From the NCBI RefSeq assembly GCF_010686755.1, contig NZ_JAAGXA010000021.1:1-50014 (forward strand): a stretch of DNA of 50,014 nt. The letters run 5' to 3'. Positions 1 to 8,836 of the stretch are shown here, in pieces; positions within the stretch are counted from its first letter, which is position 1, and each line of letters opens with the position of its first letter. The position numbers were made by a program, and so were the translations under genes. The notes beneath the pieces were generated by a model, which had not been told where the DNA came from, did no database searches, and saw only the letters and a list, made by a program, of their open reading frames with translations. Source of the DNA: Nocardioides zeae. Its GTDB lineage: Bacteria > Actinomycetota > Actinomycetes > Propionibacteriales > Nocardioidaceae.

Positions 1-28
1 CGATGCGGCGTACGTGACAACTCGGCGC

Positions 29-2341
29 TCAAAGCCCCACGAACACCGGGGGCTCGAAGGCGCGGACGGGGGGCACGGGGCCGTCGTACCGCTCGACCTC
101 CACCAGCACGTGCGCCCCGCTCGTCGCCTGCGTCAGCGTCGAGGTCGGCACGTCGCGGGTCAGCACGTTGACGTTGCCGTGCACGCAGTCCGCCACCTCC
201 GGCGCGCTCGGGTCGAACCACGCGCCCGTGTGCATCTGCGCGACCCCGACCATCAGCGCGTCGCTGAGCACCGCCCCCGCCAGCACCGACCCCTGCGCGC
301 TCCGCACTCGCACGACGTCGCCCGCCGCGATTCCCCGCGCCGCCGCGTCGGCGGGATGCAGCCGCACGGGCTCCCGGCCGGCGACCTTCGTCGAGGCGCT
401 CGCCGCGCCCATGTCGTGCTGGCTGTGCAGGCGGTGCGTGGGCTGGTTGCAGAGCAGGTGCAGGGGGTACGTCGCGGCGTCCGGCGCGCCCCACCAGGCG
501 GTCGGCGGTCGCCACCGCGCGTGCCGGTCCACGTCGGGCAACCCGAAGCCGCCGATGGTCGCCGAGACCAGCTCGATCCGCCCGCTGGGCGTACCCAGGG
601 GCGCCCCCGACGAATCGGCCCGGAACGCCGCGAACGCCGCGTCCTCCGGCGGGTAGGGCGACGTCGGCAGGTCGAGGCCGCCGTCGGCCCAGAACCGCGC
701 GAACTCCGGCGCCGACGGCGATCCGGGCGCCGCCCGCCACTCCTCGTAGATCCGCTCGAGCCAGCCGGGGGCGTCGAGCCCCTCGTCGTGGTCGGCGTCG
801 AGGCGCTCCGCCAGCCGGCCGAGGATCCAGAGCTCCTCCCGCGCGTCGCCGTACGGCGCGGTCGCCGCCCGCGAGACCCGGAGCCGCGTGTCGCCCGCCC
901 CCGCGGCGATGTCGTCCCGCTCCAGCGTGCTGGCGACGGGCAGCACCACGTCGGCGTGCCGGGCCGTCGCCGTCCAGTGGGTCTCGTCGACGACGAGCGT
1001 GTCGACGCCGCGGAACGCGGCCCGCAGCCGGCGCAGGTCCTGGTGGTGGTGGAACGGGTTGCCGCCCGCCCAGTGCACGAGCCGCGCGTCGGGCAGCCGG
1101 AGCACACCGCCGTCGAACGGCAGCTCGCCGCCCGGCGACGTCAGCAGGTCGACGATCCGCGCGCACGGGATGAGGTCGGGCACCGGGTTGCGGCCCTGGT
1201 CGAGCACGGGCAGGCGTCCGTCGTCGAGCCCGACGCCGTAGTCGCCCATCGAGCCGAACCCGTGCGCGAAGCCGCCGCCCGGCAGTCCCACCTGGCCGAG
1301 GAACGCCGCCAGGGTGAGGGCGGCCCACACCGCCTGCTCGCCCGCCTCGCCGCGCTGCACGGCGTAGACCACGTTGACGAGCGTGCGGCCGGCCGCCATG
1401 CGGCGGGCCAGGTCGCGGACCGCTCCGGCGGGCGCCCGCGAGATCGCCTCCGCCCACTCGGGCGTCTTCGGCACGCCGTCGCTCTCGCCGCGCACGTACG
1501 CCGCGACCTCGTCGGCCCCGACGCAGTGGGTGGCGAGGAACTCCTCGTCGGCGAGGCCCTCCGTCACGAGCACGTGGAGCAGCGCGAGCACCACCGTGAC
1601 GTCGGTGCCGGGCATGACGCCGATCCACTCCGCGCCGAGCTCGTCCCAGGCGTCGTCGCGCTGCGCCGAGAGCGCGACGAACCGCGTGGTCGCGGCAGCA
1701 GCGCGGGCGAGGTCGGAGCCGCGATGCCGGGCGTGGCCGCCCGGCACGACCCAGGTGTTCGAGCGCCGCAGCCCGCCGAAGGTGACGACGAGGTCGGTGT
1801 GGTCGGCGACGTGCTGCCAGGAGACCGGCCGGCGCCGCAGGGCGAGGGTGCCGTCCGCGCCCACGAGGTGCGGCAGCAGCACGAGACTGGCCCCGCGGCT
1901 GTAGTCGCCGACCGAGCGCGTGTAGCCGCCCGTCCGGTTGAGGAAGCGGTGCAGCTGGCTCTGGGCGTGGTGGAGCCGACCGGCACTGCCCCAGCCGTAG
2001 GAGCCGCCGAAGACCGCGGCGTCGCCGTGGGTCGAGCGGACCCGGCGGTACTCGGCGGCCAGCAGGTCGAGCGCCGTGTCCCAGTCGACCTCGACGTAGG
2101 GCTCGTCGGGGTCACCGCGGCGGGCGTCGGGACCGGGCCCGTCCTCGAGCCAGCCGCGGCGCACGCTCGGCCGCGCGACCCGGCTGGGGTGCCGGTGGGC
2201 GGCCGCGGCGTTGTCGATCGCGGGGGCTGCGTCGGGGTCGTCCGCGTGGGGCCGCGCCGCCACCGACGCGCCGTCCGCCGCGACGTCCACGAGGTAGGTG
2301 CCCCAGTGCGCGCTGGTCTCGACGGTGCGTCCGGTGTCCAC
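29..2341 (-). CDS. Molybdopterin-dependent S/N-oxide reductase (BisC/TorA/DMSO reductase family)
   Basis: This 770-residue protein looks like a molybdopterin guanine dinucleotide enzyme of the biotin sulfoxide/TMAO/DMSO reductase branch, which reduces S- or N-oxides. The segment around residues 111-130 (GGSYGWGSAGRLHHAQ) and the following GGYTRSVGDYS are hallmarks of that branch. Ser119 in YGWGS is the likely molybdenum ligand. Later blocks include WAGGNPFHHHQDL, VVDETHWTATARHADVVLPVAS and a C-terminal molydopterin dinucleotide-binding domain (LLCNQPTHRLHSQHD). There is no N-terminal Cys motif for a 4Fe-4S cluster and no Tat signal, so it should be cytoplasmic like BisC. The start is GTG. It is transcribed divergently from the ABC importer operon, 179 bp away, and may serve the same substrate, which is inference. 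The exact substrate cannot be read from sequence. Confidence 0.88.
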   Translation of the reverse strand: MDTGRTVETSAHWGTYLVDVAADGASVAARPHADDPDAAPAIDNAAAAHRHPSRVARPSVRRGWLEDGPGPDARRGDPDEPYVEVDWDTALDLLAAEYRRVRSTHGDAAVFGGSYGWGSAGRLHHAQSQLHRFLNRTGGYTRSVGDYSRGASLVLLPHLVGADGTLALRRRPVSWQHVADHTDLVVTFGGLRRSNTWVVPGGHARHRGSDLARAAAATTRFVALSAQRDDAWDELGAEWIGVMPGTDVTVVLALLHVLVTEGLADEEFLATHCVGADEVAAYVRGESDGVPKTPEWAEAISRAPAGAVRDLARRMAAGRTLVNVVYAVQRGEAGEQAVWAALTLAAFLGQVGLPGGGFAHGFGSMGDYGVGLDDGRLPVLDQGRNPVPDLIPCARIVDLLTSPGGELPFDGGVLRLPDARLVHWAGGNPFHHHQDLRRLRAAFRGVDTLVVDETHWTATARHADVVLPVASTLERDDIAAGAGDTRLRVSRAATAPYGDAREELWILGRLAERLDADHDEGLDAPGWLERIYEEWRAAPGSPSAPEFARFWADGGLDLPTSPYPPEDAAFAAFRADSSGAPLGTPSGRIELVSATIGGFGLPDVDRHARWRPPTAWWGAPDAATYPLHLLCNQPTHRLHSQHDMGAASASTKVAGREPVRLHPADAAARGIAAGDVVRVRSAQGSVLAGAVLSDALMVGVAQMHTGAWFDPSAPEVADCVHGNVNVLTRDVPTSTLTQATSGAHVLVEVERYDGPVPPVRAFEPPVFVGL

Positions 2342-2520
2342 GGTCCGACCCTAGGTGCGGCTCCCGTGCACGCCCCTACACCGGACCATCACCGTCTGCG
2401 ATCGGATCTCATCCCTGGTTGCTGTTGGAGGTCGAGCGGACCGCGGCCCTAGGGTCAAAGCCTAGTAACCCGATCGACAAAACCGCTCTACGCGATCCCG
2501 TCCCGACCCGAAGGACCACC

Positions 2521-4182
2521 ATGACCATCCCCCGCTCGCCACGCCGGCTCCGCGCCGGTCGTGCCGCCACCGCGACCGCCGGACTCCTCGCCACCCTCAT
2601 GGTGGCCGCCGGCTGCTCGGCCGGCGGCACGCAGAGCCAGGCGGGAGGCGAGCCGCAGGAGGGCGGCGACCTCGTGTTCCTCATCGACTCGCTCGGCCCG
2701 ACGTGGGTCCCCAACAACTCGTCCATCTCCAGCTTCCAGGGCCACATCTGGGGCCACCTGACGGACAAGCTCGTGTACGTCGACGAGAACGGCACCGTCA
2801 GCCCCTGGGTCGCCGAGAGCTGGGACCAGAACGAGGACGCCACGCAGTTCACCCTGAAGCTGAAGGACGGCGTGACCTTCTCCGACGGCAGCCCCGTCGA
2901 CGCCGCGGCCGTCGTCGCGAACCTCGACATCTGGGCCCGCGGCGACGTGGAGCGCGGCATCAACCCGATCGGCCTCTTCCCGAAGACCTACGTGAGCGCC
3001 GAGGCCCTCGACGACCTCACGGTGCAGGTCGACTTCGTTGCCCCGACGCTGGGCTTCATCCCCACGCTCGGCTACCACGGCTCCATCCTGATCTCGCCCG
3101 AGACGCTGGCGGCCCCGGCCGAGGAGCAGGCTGACCTCGCCAACGACATCGGCAGCGGCCCGTTCGTGGTGGAGTCCTGGACCGAGGGCGACGAGGTCGT
3201 GCTCAAGAAGCGCGACGACTACGACTGGGCGCCGGAGGCACTGGACCACGACGGTCCGGCCTACCTCGACACCCTCACCTACAAGGTCGTCGCCGAGCCC
3301 TCGGTGCGCACGGCGGCCGTGCAGTCGGGCCAGGCGCAGGTGGCCTACAACCCCTCGCCGCAGGAGCTGGAGTTCTACGGCGAGCAGGGCTTCACCGTCG
3401 CCGCCCCGCGCTACCTGGGCTTCGTCAACGGCTACGCGATCAACACCCAGGTGGCGCCGTTCGACGACGTACGCGTGCGTCAGGCGCTGCAGGTCGGCAT
3501 CGACCGGGACGAGATCCTGTCCACGGTCTACACCGACGACTGGCTGCCGGCCGCGTCGTTCATCCAGTCCAACGTGCCCGGCGCGACCGACCACAGCGAT
3601 GCCCTCGTGCACGACCCGGAGGCGGCCGCCGCGCTGCTCGACGAGGCCGGCTGGGTCGAGGGCTCCGACGGCGTGCGCACCAAGGACGGCCAGCGGCTCT
3701 CCTTCACGCTCCACCCCAACCCCTACCTGGCCACCTCCCAGGCCGTCGACGAGCTCGTCGCCCAGCAGCTCGCCGAGCTCGGCTTCGACGTCGACATCCA
3801 GGCGTACGACGTCATCACCTTCGGCGAGCGGGTCTCCTTCGCGAACCCGAGCATCCCGACCTACGAGGTCACGCGCAGCTTCATCGACGCGGGCACCGTC
3901 GCCGGCGTGCTCACCGACGCGGAGAACGGCGAGAACTGGTTCAACGTCGGCCAGAGCGACCCGACGCTGACCGAGCTGGCCCAGGACGTGGCGACGGCGA
4001 CGACGACCGAGGAGCGCGACCCGGTGCTCGACGAGCTGCAGGGCTACGTGCTCGACCGGGCCTACTTCGTGCCGCTCACCCAGATCGCCCAGCGCCTCTA
4101 CCTGCAGTCGCCCGACGTGCAGGGCGTCACCTACAACGGCGTGGCCTACGCGAACTACTACACCGCCTGGCTGGCGGAGTGA
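2521..4182 (+). CDS. ABC transporter substrate-binding lipoprotein, peptide/nickel/opine family (SBP_bac_5)
   Basis: This 553-residue extracytoplasmic solute-binding lipoprotein is the first gene of a six-gene operon. The N-terminus has an arginine-rich n-region, a hydrophobic stretch and the lipobox VAAGC with Cys32 as the lipidated residue. The body carries cluster-5 binding-protein signatures: SPWVAESW, then LKLKDGVTFSDGSPVDAAAV, IGSGPFVVESW, and DDVRVRQALQVGIDRDEI. The start at 2521 is chosen because AAGGA lies just upstream and the signal peptide begins there. The frame stays open to 2419, but that extension would put extra residues before the signal. From memory it resembles the uncharacterised KPN_01854-type binding proteins that sit beside luciferase-like monooxygenases. 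The ligand is unknown. Confidence 0.9.
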   Translation: MTIPRSPRRLRAGRAATATAGLLATLMVAAGCSAGGTQSQAGGEPQEGGDLVFLIDSLGPTWVPNNSSISSFQGHIWGHLTDKLVYVDENGTVSPWVAESWDQNEDATQFTLKLKDGVTFSDGSPVDAAAVVANLDIWARGDVERGINPIGLFPKTYVSAEALDDLTVQVDFVAPTLGFIPTLGYHGSILISPETLAAPAEEQADLANDIGSGPFVVESWTEGDEVVLKKRDDYDWAPEALDHDGPAYLDTLTYKVVAEPSVRTAAVQSGQAQVAYNPSPQELEFYGEQGFTVAAPRYLGFVNGYAINTQVAPFDDVRVRQALQVGIDRDEILSTVYTDDWLPAASFIQSNVPGATDHSDALVHDPEAAAALLDEAGWVEGSDGVRTKDGQRLSFTLHPNPYLATSQAVDELVAQQLAELGFDVDIQAYDVITFGERVSFANPSIPTYEVTRSFIDAGTVAGVLTDAENGENWFNVGQSDPTLTELAQDVATATTTEERDPVLDELQGYVLDRAYFVPLTQIAQRLYLQSPDVQGVTYNGVAYANYYTAWLAE

Positions 4183-4192
4183 CGCGGCCCTG

Positions 4193-5191
4193 ATGTCCTC
4201 CACCACGAACCGCTCCGCCGCCCGCCGGGCCTACGGGCGCTACGCCGTCCGGCGCCTCGCCCAGGCCGTCGCCGTCGTCCTCCTGGCCTACGTGTTCACG
4301 TTCCTCGTGATCAGCGTGCTGCCGGGCGACCCCGTCAGCAACGTCCTGCGCGACCCGCAGAACAACTTCTCGGAGCAGGAGATCGCACGGATCGTCGCCT
4401 ACTACGGCCTGGACCAGCCGATCTGGGTCCAGCTGGTCGAGGCGCTCTCCCGGTTCGTGGTGGGGGACCTCGGGGTCTCCCTCCGCTCCAACCTCCCGGT
4501 CTCCGGTTTGCTGGCCGACGTGCTGCCGTCCACGCTGCGCCTCGCCGGCGCGGCCCTCGCGGTCGCCCTCGTGCTCGCCTTCGCCATCGCCTTCGGCGTG
4601 CGCAACCTGCCGGCACCGCTGGCCCGCCCGCTGCGCGCCTTCCCGTCGCTGTTCCTCTCGGTCCCGAACTTCCTCATCGGGCTCGTGCTCATCCAGTGGT
4701 TCTCGTTCCAGCTCGGCCTCTTCCTGGTGATCGACGCCGAGAGCCTCCTGGCCACGTTCTTCGCGGCCGTCGCGCTCGGCATCCCGGTCTCGGCGCAGAT
4801 CGCCGAGGTCCTCATCGCGAACCTCGACCACGAGGCCCGCCAGGAGTACGCCGCGGTGGCGCGCTCCCGCGGCCTCGGTCGGGCCCGCTTGTTCACGGCC
4901 CACCTGCTGAAGCCCTCGTCGCTGCCCGTGGTGACCGTCGTGGCCCTCACGGTGGGCGAGCTCCTCGGCGGCTCCCTCATCACCGAGACGATCTTCGGGC
5001 GCAACGGTGTCGGCAACCTCGTCCAACGCTCCGTCGCCACGCAGGACCTGCCGGTACTGCAGGCCGTGGTCGCGCTCGCGGCCGTCGTGTTCGTCGTCGT
5101 GAACCTCGTGGCCGACCTGGTCTACCCCCTGCTCGACCCGCGCGTGCGGCTCGACGCCTCACCGGCACGGACGAAGGAGGTCTCCGCATGA
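4193..5191 (+). CDS. ABC transporter permease, DppB/OppB type
   Basis: A 332-residue inner-membrane permease, first of the pair in this importer. The N-terminus (residues about 12-45) holds the first membrane helix followed by LPGDPVSNVL, the LPGDP motif typical of DppB-type subunits. Several further hydrophobic helices follow. The cytoplasmic EAA-type loop EYAAVARSRGLGRARLFTAHLLKP, which docks on the ATPase, is near residues 216-239. The gene starts 10 bp after the binding-protein stop, and its own stop overlaps the next start (ATGA at 5188-5191), so it is translationally coupled. Confidence 0.92.
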   Translation: MSSTTNRSAARRAYGRYAVRRLAQAVAVVLLAYVFTFLVISVLPGDPVSNVLRDPQNNFSEQEIARIVAYYGLDQPIWVQLVEALSRFVVGDLGVSLRSNLPVSGLLADVLPSTLRLAGAALAVALVLAFAIAFGVRNLPAPLARPLRAFPSLFLSVPNFLIGLVLIQWFSFQLGLFLVIDAESLLATFFAAVALGIPVSAQIAEVLIANLDHEARQEYAAVARSRGLGRARLFTAHLLKPSSLPVVTVVALTVGELLGGSLITETIFGRNGVGNLVQRSVATQDLPVLQAVVALAAVVFVVVNLVADLVYPLLDPRVRLDASPARTKEVSA

Positions 5192-6102
5192 CCCTCACCT
5201 CGATCTCCACGGGCGGGGAGGCGGCGCCGCCGCCGGCGCCTGCCACCGCCGCCGGCGGCGGACCGCAGCGGCGCGGCACCCGGCTCGGACCGTCCCGGGC
5301 CCGCGGGATCCTCGCGCGGCTGCGGCCGAGCGTGCTGCTCTCGTTCGCGGTCGTCGCCGTGGTGCTCGCCTGGTCGGTCGCGCCGACCCTCTTCACGTCC
5401 TACGACCCCGCCGTCGGGGTGACCGCCGACTTCTTCCAGCCGCCGAGCGCGGCCCACTGGTTCGGCACGGACCACCTCGGCCGCGACGTCTACGCCCGGG
5501 TGGTGCACGGCACGGCGTCGTCGGTGACGAGCGCGCTGGTCGCCGTCGCGATCGGGCTGCTCGTCGGCGGGTTCGTCGGGCTGGTGGCGGGCTTCGTGGG
5601 CGGCCTCGTCGACGTGGTGCTCGCTCGTTTCGTCGACGTGCTGCTCGCGATCCCGAGCTTCCTCCTCGCGGTCGTCGTGGTCAGCGCCCTCGGCTTCGAG
5701 ACGATCAACGCCGCGATCGCGACCGGCGTCTCCGCGGTGGCCGTCTTCGCCCGGGTGATGCGCGCGGAGGTGCTGCGCACGCGCAGCTCCGTCTTCGTGG
5801 AGGCGGCCGCCGTGCTCGGCGCGAACCGGTGGCAGGTGCTCACCCGCCACGTCCTGCCCAACGCCTCCCGCTCGGTGCTCCAGCTCGCGGTGCTCCAGTT
5901 CGGCCTGTCGATCCTCGTCATCGCCGGCCTCGCGTTCCTGGGCTACGGCGATCCGCCGCCCGCCTCCGACTGGGGCCTCCTCATCTCGGTCGGCAAGGAC
6001 TACCCGCTCGCCCCCTGGCTCGTCTACGCCCCGGCGATCGTCACCGTCGCCACCGTCCTCTCCGTGAACAGGATCAGCCGATGGCTCCGCACGACCGACT
6101 GA
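5188..6102 (+). CDS. ABC transporter permease, DppC/OppC type
   Basis: A 304-residue second permease of the importer. An alanine/proline/glycine-rich cytoplasmic N-terminus of about 45 residues precedes the first helix. The DppC signature HWFGTDHLGRDVYARVVHGT and the EAA loop FVEAAAVLGANRWQVLTRHVLPN are both present. The ATG at 5188 has a strong AAGGAGG six to seven bases upstream and overlaps the stop of the preceding permease. An open frame extends much further upstream, but it only overlaps the preceding permease in another frame. The 3' end overlaps the ATPase gene by 22 bp. Confidence 0.92.
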   Translation: MTLTSISTGGEAAPPPAPATAAGGGPQRRGTRLGPSRARGILARLRPSVLLSFAVVAVVLAWSVAPTLFTSYDPAVGVTADFFQPPSAAHWFGTDHLGRDVYARVVHGTASSVTSALVAVAIGLLVGGFVGLVAGFVGGLVDVVLARFVDVLLAIPSFLLAVVVVSALGFETINAAIATGVSAVAVFARVMRAEVLRTRSSVFVEAAAVLGANRWQVLTRHVLPNASRSVLQLAVLQFGLSILVIAGLAFLGYGDPPPASDWGLLISVGKDYPLAPWLVYAPAIVTVATVLSVNRISRWLRTTD

Positions 6103-7748
6103 CGACCCTGCTCGACGAGCCCGCCGCGACGGCGCTCCCGGACGTCCCCCCGGTGCTCGCGGTGGAGGGGCTGACGATCTCGTACGGCGGCACGCAGGTC
6201 GTCCACGGCGTCGACCTGGCGATCGGCCGCGGCCAGAGCCTCGCGCTCATCGGCGAGTCGGGGTCCGGCAAGTCGACGATCGCCCGTGCGCTGCTGCGCC
6301 TGCTGCCCGAGGGCGGCCGCGCCGACGGGCGCGCCGTCTTCGAGGGCGTCGACGTGCTGGCCCTGCCCGAGCGCCGCTTCCGACCGCTCCGCGGGCGCTC
6401 GATCGGCTTCGTGCCCCAGGACCCGGGCGCCTCGCTCAACCCGGTGCGCACGATCGGCGCGCAGGGGCTCGAGGCCGCTGCGCTGCTCGACCTCGGCTCG
6501 AAGGCGGAGCGCCGCGAGGCCGTGCTCGAGACCCTCGCCCAGGTCGGGCTCGACGACCCTCGGCGGGTCGCCGCGTCGTACCCCCACGAGCTGTCGGGCG
6601 GCATGCTGCAGCGGGTGCTGATCGGGCTCGCCGTGCTCCCCCGCCCCGCGCTCCTCGTCGCCGACGAGCCGACCTCGGCCCTGGACGTCACCATCCAGAA
6701 GCGGATCCTCGACCTGCTCTCCGACCTGCAGGCCGACCTCGGCAACAGCCTCCTGCTCATCACCCACGACCTCGCCATCGCGGCCGAGCGGGCCGACGCC
6801 CTCGTCGTGCTCAAGGACGGCACGGTGCACGAGTCCGGGGCCACGACCGCGGTCTTCGCGGCGCCCTCCTCGGCGTACGCGCGGCGGCTGCACGCGGACG
6901 TCCCGTCGCTGAACCCCGAGCGGTACGCCGACCTGCGCGCCGTCGGCGAGCGCCGGCATCGCGACGCGGACGCGACCCCCGCGCGGATCGAGGTCGCGGG
7001 CCTGACCAAGACCTTCGGCCGCGGGGACGACGCGCTGGTCGCCGTCGACGACGTGTCGTTCTCGGTGCCGGCCGGCACGACCCACGCGCTCGTGGGCGAG
7101 TCGGGATCGGGCAAGACCACGACGATCCGGCTCCTGGTCGGGCTCGAGACCCCCGACGGCGGCTCCGTGGAGGTCGCCGGCGCCCCGGTGCACCAGCACA
7201 GCCGGGCGGAGCTGCGCGAGGCACGGCGCCACCTGCAGCTCGTCTACCAGAACCCGTTCACCTCGCTCGACCCGCTGTGGAAGGTGGAGCGGCTCGTGCG
7301 CGAGCCGCTCGACCGGTACGGCGTCGGCACCCGCGCCGAGCGGAGGGACCGGGTGCGCGAGGCCGTCGCGTCCGTGGGCCTGTCGGAGGAGCTGCTGACC
7401 CGACGCCCCGCCGCGCTCTCCGGCGGGCAGCGGCAGCGCGTCGCGATCGCCCGCGCGCTCGTGCTGCACCCCGACGTGCTGGTGCTCGACGAGCCCACGT
7501 CGGCCCTCGACGTGAGCGTGCAGGCCGACATCGTGCAGCTGCTGCTACGCCTGCAGGCGGAGCGGGGACTGACCTACCTGTTCGTCTCCCACGACCTCGC
7601 GCTGGTGCGGCAGCTCGCCCACACCGTGTCGGTGATGCGGCACGGGAAGGTGGTCGAGTCCGGGCCGGTCGCCGACGTGTTCGCCGCGCCGCAGCACGAC
7701 TACACCCGCACGCTGCTCGCCTCCGTGCCGCGGGGCGCGGAGCGGTGA
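6081..7748 (+). CDS. Fused double ATP-binding protein of a peptide/opine-type ABC importer (DppD-DppF fusion)
   Basis: A 555-residue cytoplasmic protein containing two complete ABC ATPase domains in tandem, so one polypeptide supplies both nucleotide-binding domains for the permease pair. Domain 1 (about residues 20-270) has Walker A GESGSGKS, signature LSGGMLQR and Walker B LLVADEPTSALD. Domain 2 (about residues 295-545) has GESGSGKTT, LSGGQRQR and VLVLDEPTSALD. Both halves look catalytically complete. Such fusions are common in this transporter family. The ATG at 6081 lies inside the end of the permease gene, and the stop overlaps the monooxygenase start (GTGA at 7745-7748). Confidence 0.93.
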   Translation: MAPHDRLTTLLDEPAATALPDVPPVLAVEGLTISYGGTQVVHGVDLAIGRGQSLALIGESGSGKSTIARALLRLLPEGGRADGRAVFEGVDVLALPERRFRPLRGRSIGFVPQDPGASLNPVRTIGAQGLEAAALLDLGSKAERREAVLETLAQVGLDDPRRVAASYPHELSGGMLQRVLIGLAVLPRPALLVADEPTSALDVTIQKRILDLLSDLQADLGNSLLLITHDLAIAAERADALVVLKDGTVHESGATTAVFAAPSSAYARRLHADVPSLNPERYADLRAVGERRHRDADATPARIEVAGLTKTFGRGDDALVAVDDVSFSVPAGTTHALVGESGSGKTTTIRLLVGLETPDGGSVEVAGAPVHQHSRAELREARRHLQLVYQNPFTSLDPLWKVERLVREPLDRYGVGTRAERRDRVREAVASVGLSEELLTRRPAALSGGQRQRVAIARALVLHPDVLVLDEPTSALDVSVQADIVQLLLRLQAERGLTYLFVSHDLALVRQLAHTVSVMRHGKVVESGPVADVFAAPQHDYTRTLLASVPRGAER

Positions 7749-8836
7749 CGGCGGCTGCTCCCGACACCGTGCGGGTGCCCGCGGCGCGGGCCACGCGACG
7801 TCTGGGCTTCAACACGCGGGTGTCGTTCTCCGACGAGGCCGGTCCGGCGGCGGGGCTCGAGGACGGGGTGCGCCTGTTCGCCGCCGCGGAGGAGCTCGGC
7901 TACCAGGCGGGCTGGGCCTACCAGCGGCACTTCGACCACTACCTGTCGTCGCCGCTGCCGTTCTTCGCGGCCGTGGGGCAGCGCACCGAGCGGATCACGC
8001 TGGGCTCGGCGGTGCTGCCGATGCGCTACCAGGACCCGGTGCTGCTGGCCGAGGCCGCCGGAACGACCGACCTGCTCGTCGGCGGGCGCCTCGAGCTGGC
8101 CCTGTCCGCCGGCGCGACCGCGAGCTGGGACGGGGTGTTCGGCGCGGTCGAGGTCGACGCGCGGACCGAGGCGCGGCGGCGGCTGCGCCGCTTCCTCGAC
8201 GCCGTGGCGGGCGAGGTGCTGCACGTCGTCGACGGCGAGGGCCAGGGCGCGCCCGTCGGGACCCCGGTCCGCGTGACCCCGCACAGCCCCGGCCTCCGCG
8301 GACGCCTGCGCCAGGGCGTCACGAGCCTGGGCTCGGCCGAGCACGCCGCGCGGCTGGGCCTGGGGCTCATCACCGGCACCGTGCTGACGGACGTGCCCGC
8401 CGGCGTCTCCTTCGGCGAGCACCAGGCGCGCATCATCGCGACGTACCGCCGCACCTGGGCGGAGCTGCACGACGCCCCGGTCCCGTCCGTCGCCGTCGCC
8501 GCCTCCGTGCTGCCCGGCACGAGCGCGGCGCTGCGCGAGCGGTACGCCGCGTACGACCGCCAGCGTCGTACCGAGGGCATGGCGGCATCGCGCCCCGCGG
8601 GCGCCCTCACCCCCGTGCAGACGGCGACACTGCCCGCCGGGACGGCGATCAGCCCGGTGCACCACGGCGACCCGGACGCCGTCGCCGCCGCGGTGCTCGC
8701 CGACCCCGGTGTCGCCTCCGCCGACGAGCTGGTGCTGTTCCTGCCGCCGGCCTTCGACCTGGCCGCGAACGTGCGGCTGCTGCGCGACCTGTCGACCACC
8801 GTCGCCCCCGCCCTCGGATGGAGCCCCGCCGCATGA
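7745..8836 (+). CDS. Luciferase-like (LLM class) flavin-dependent monooxygenase
   Basis: A 363-residue cytoplasmic protein of the bacterial luciferase superfamily, TIM-barrel enzymes that use reduced FMN and oxygen. Family features are RLGFNTRVSF at the first strand, GYQAGWAYQRHF, RITLGSAVLPM and GGRLELALSAGA. The GTG start overlaps the ATPase stop, and the gene's own stop overlaps the next ATG, so it is tightly coupled to the importer. From memory it is close to the KPN_01858-type monooxygenases, which are repeatedly found beside this transporter type and have no assigned substrate. A role in oxidising the imported compound is inference. No flavin reductase gene is visible nearby, so reduced FMN would have to come from elsewhere. 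Confidence 0.85.
   Translation: MTAAAPDTVRVPAARATRRLGFNTRVSFSDEAGPAAGLEDGVRLFAAAEELGYQAGWAYQRHFDHYLSSPLPFFAAVGQRTERITLGSAVLPMRYQDPVLLAEAAGTTDLLVGGRLELALSAGATASWDGVFGAVEVDARTEARRRLRRFLDAVAGEVLHVVDGEGQGAPVGTPVRVTPHSPGLRGRLRQGVTSLGSAEHAARLGLGLITGTVLTDVPAGVSFGEHQARIIATYRRTWAELHDAPVPSVAVAASVLPGTSAALRERYAAYDRQRRTEGMAASRPAGALTPVQTATLPAGTAISPVHHGDPDAVAAAVLADPGVASADELVLFLPPAFDLAANVRLLRDLSTTVAPALGWSPAA

Noticed and set aside
14..2452. 812-codon plus-strand frame opposite the molybdoenzyme gene
   Set aside because: Low-complexity Arg/Val/Gly-rich product with no motifs, and the opposite strand carries a complete molybdopterin oxidoreductase.
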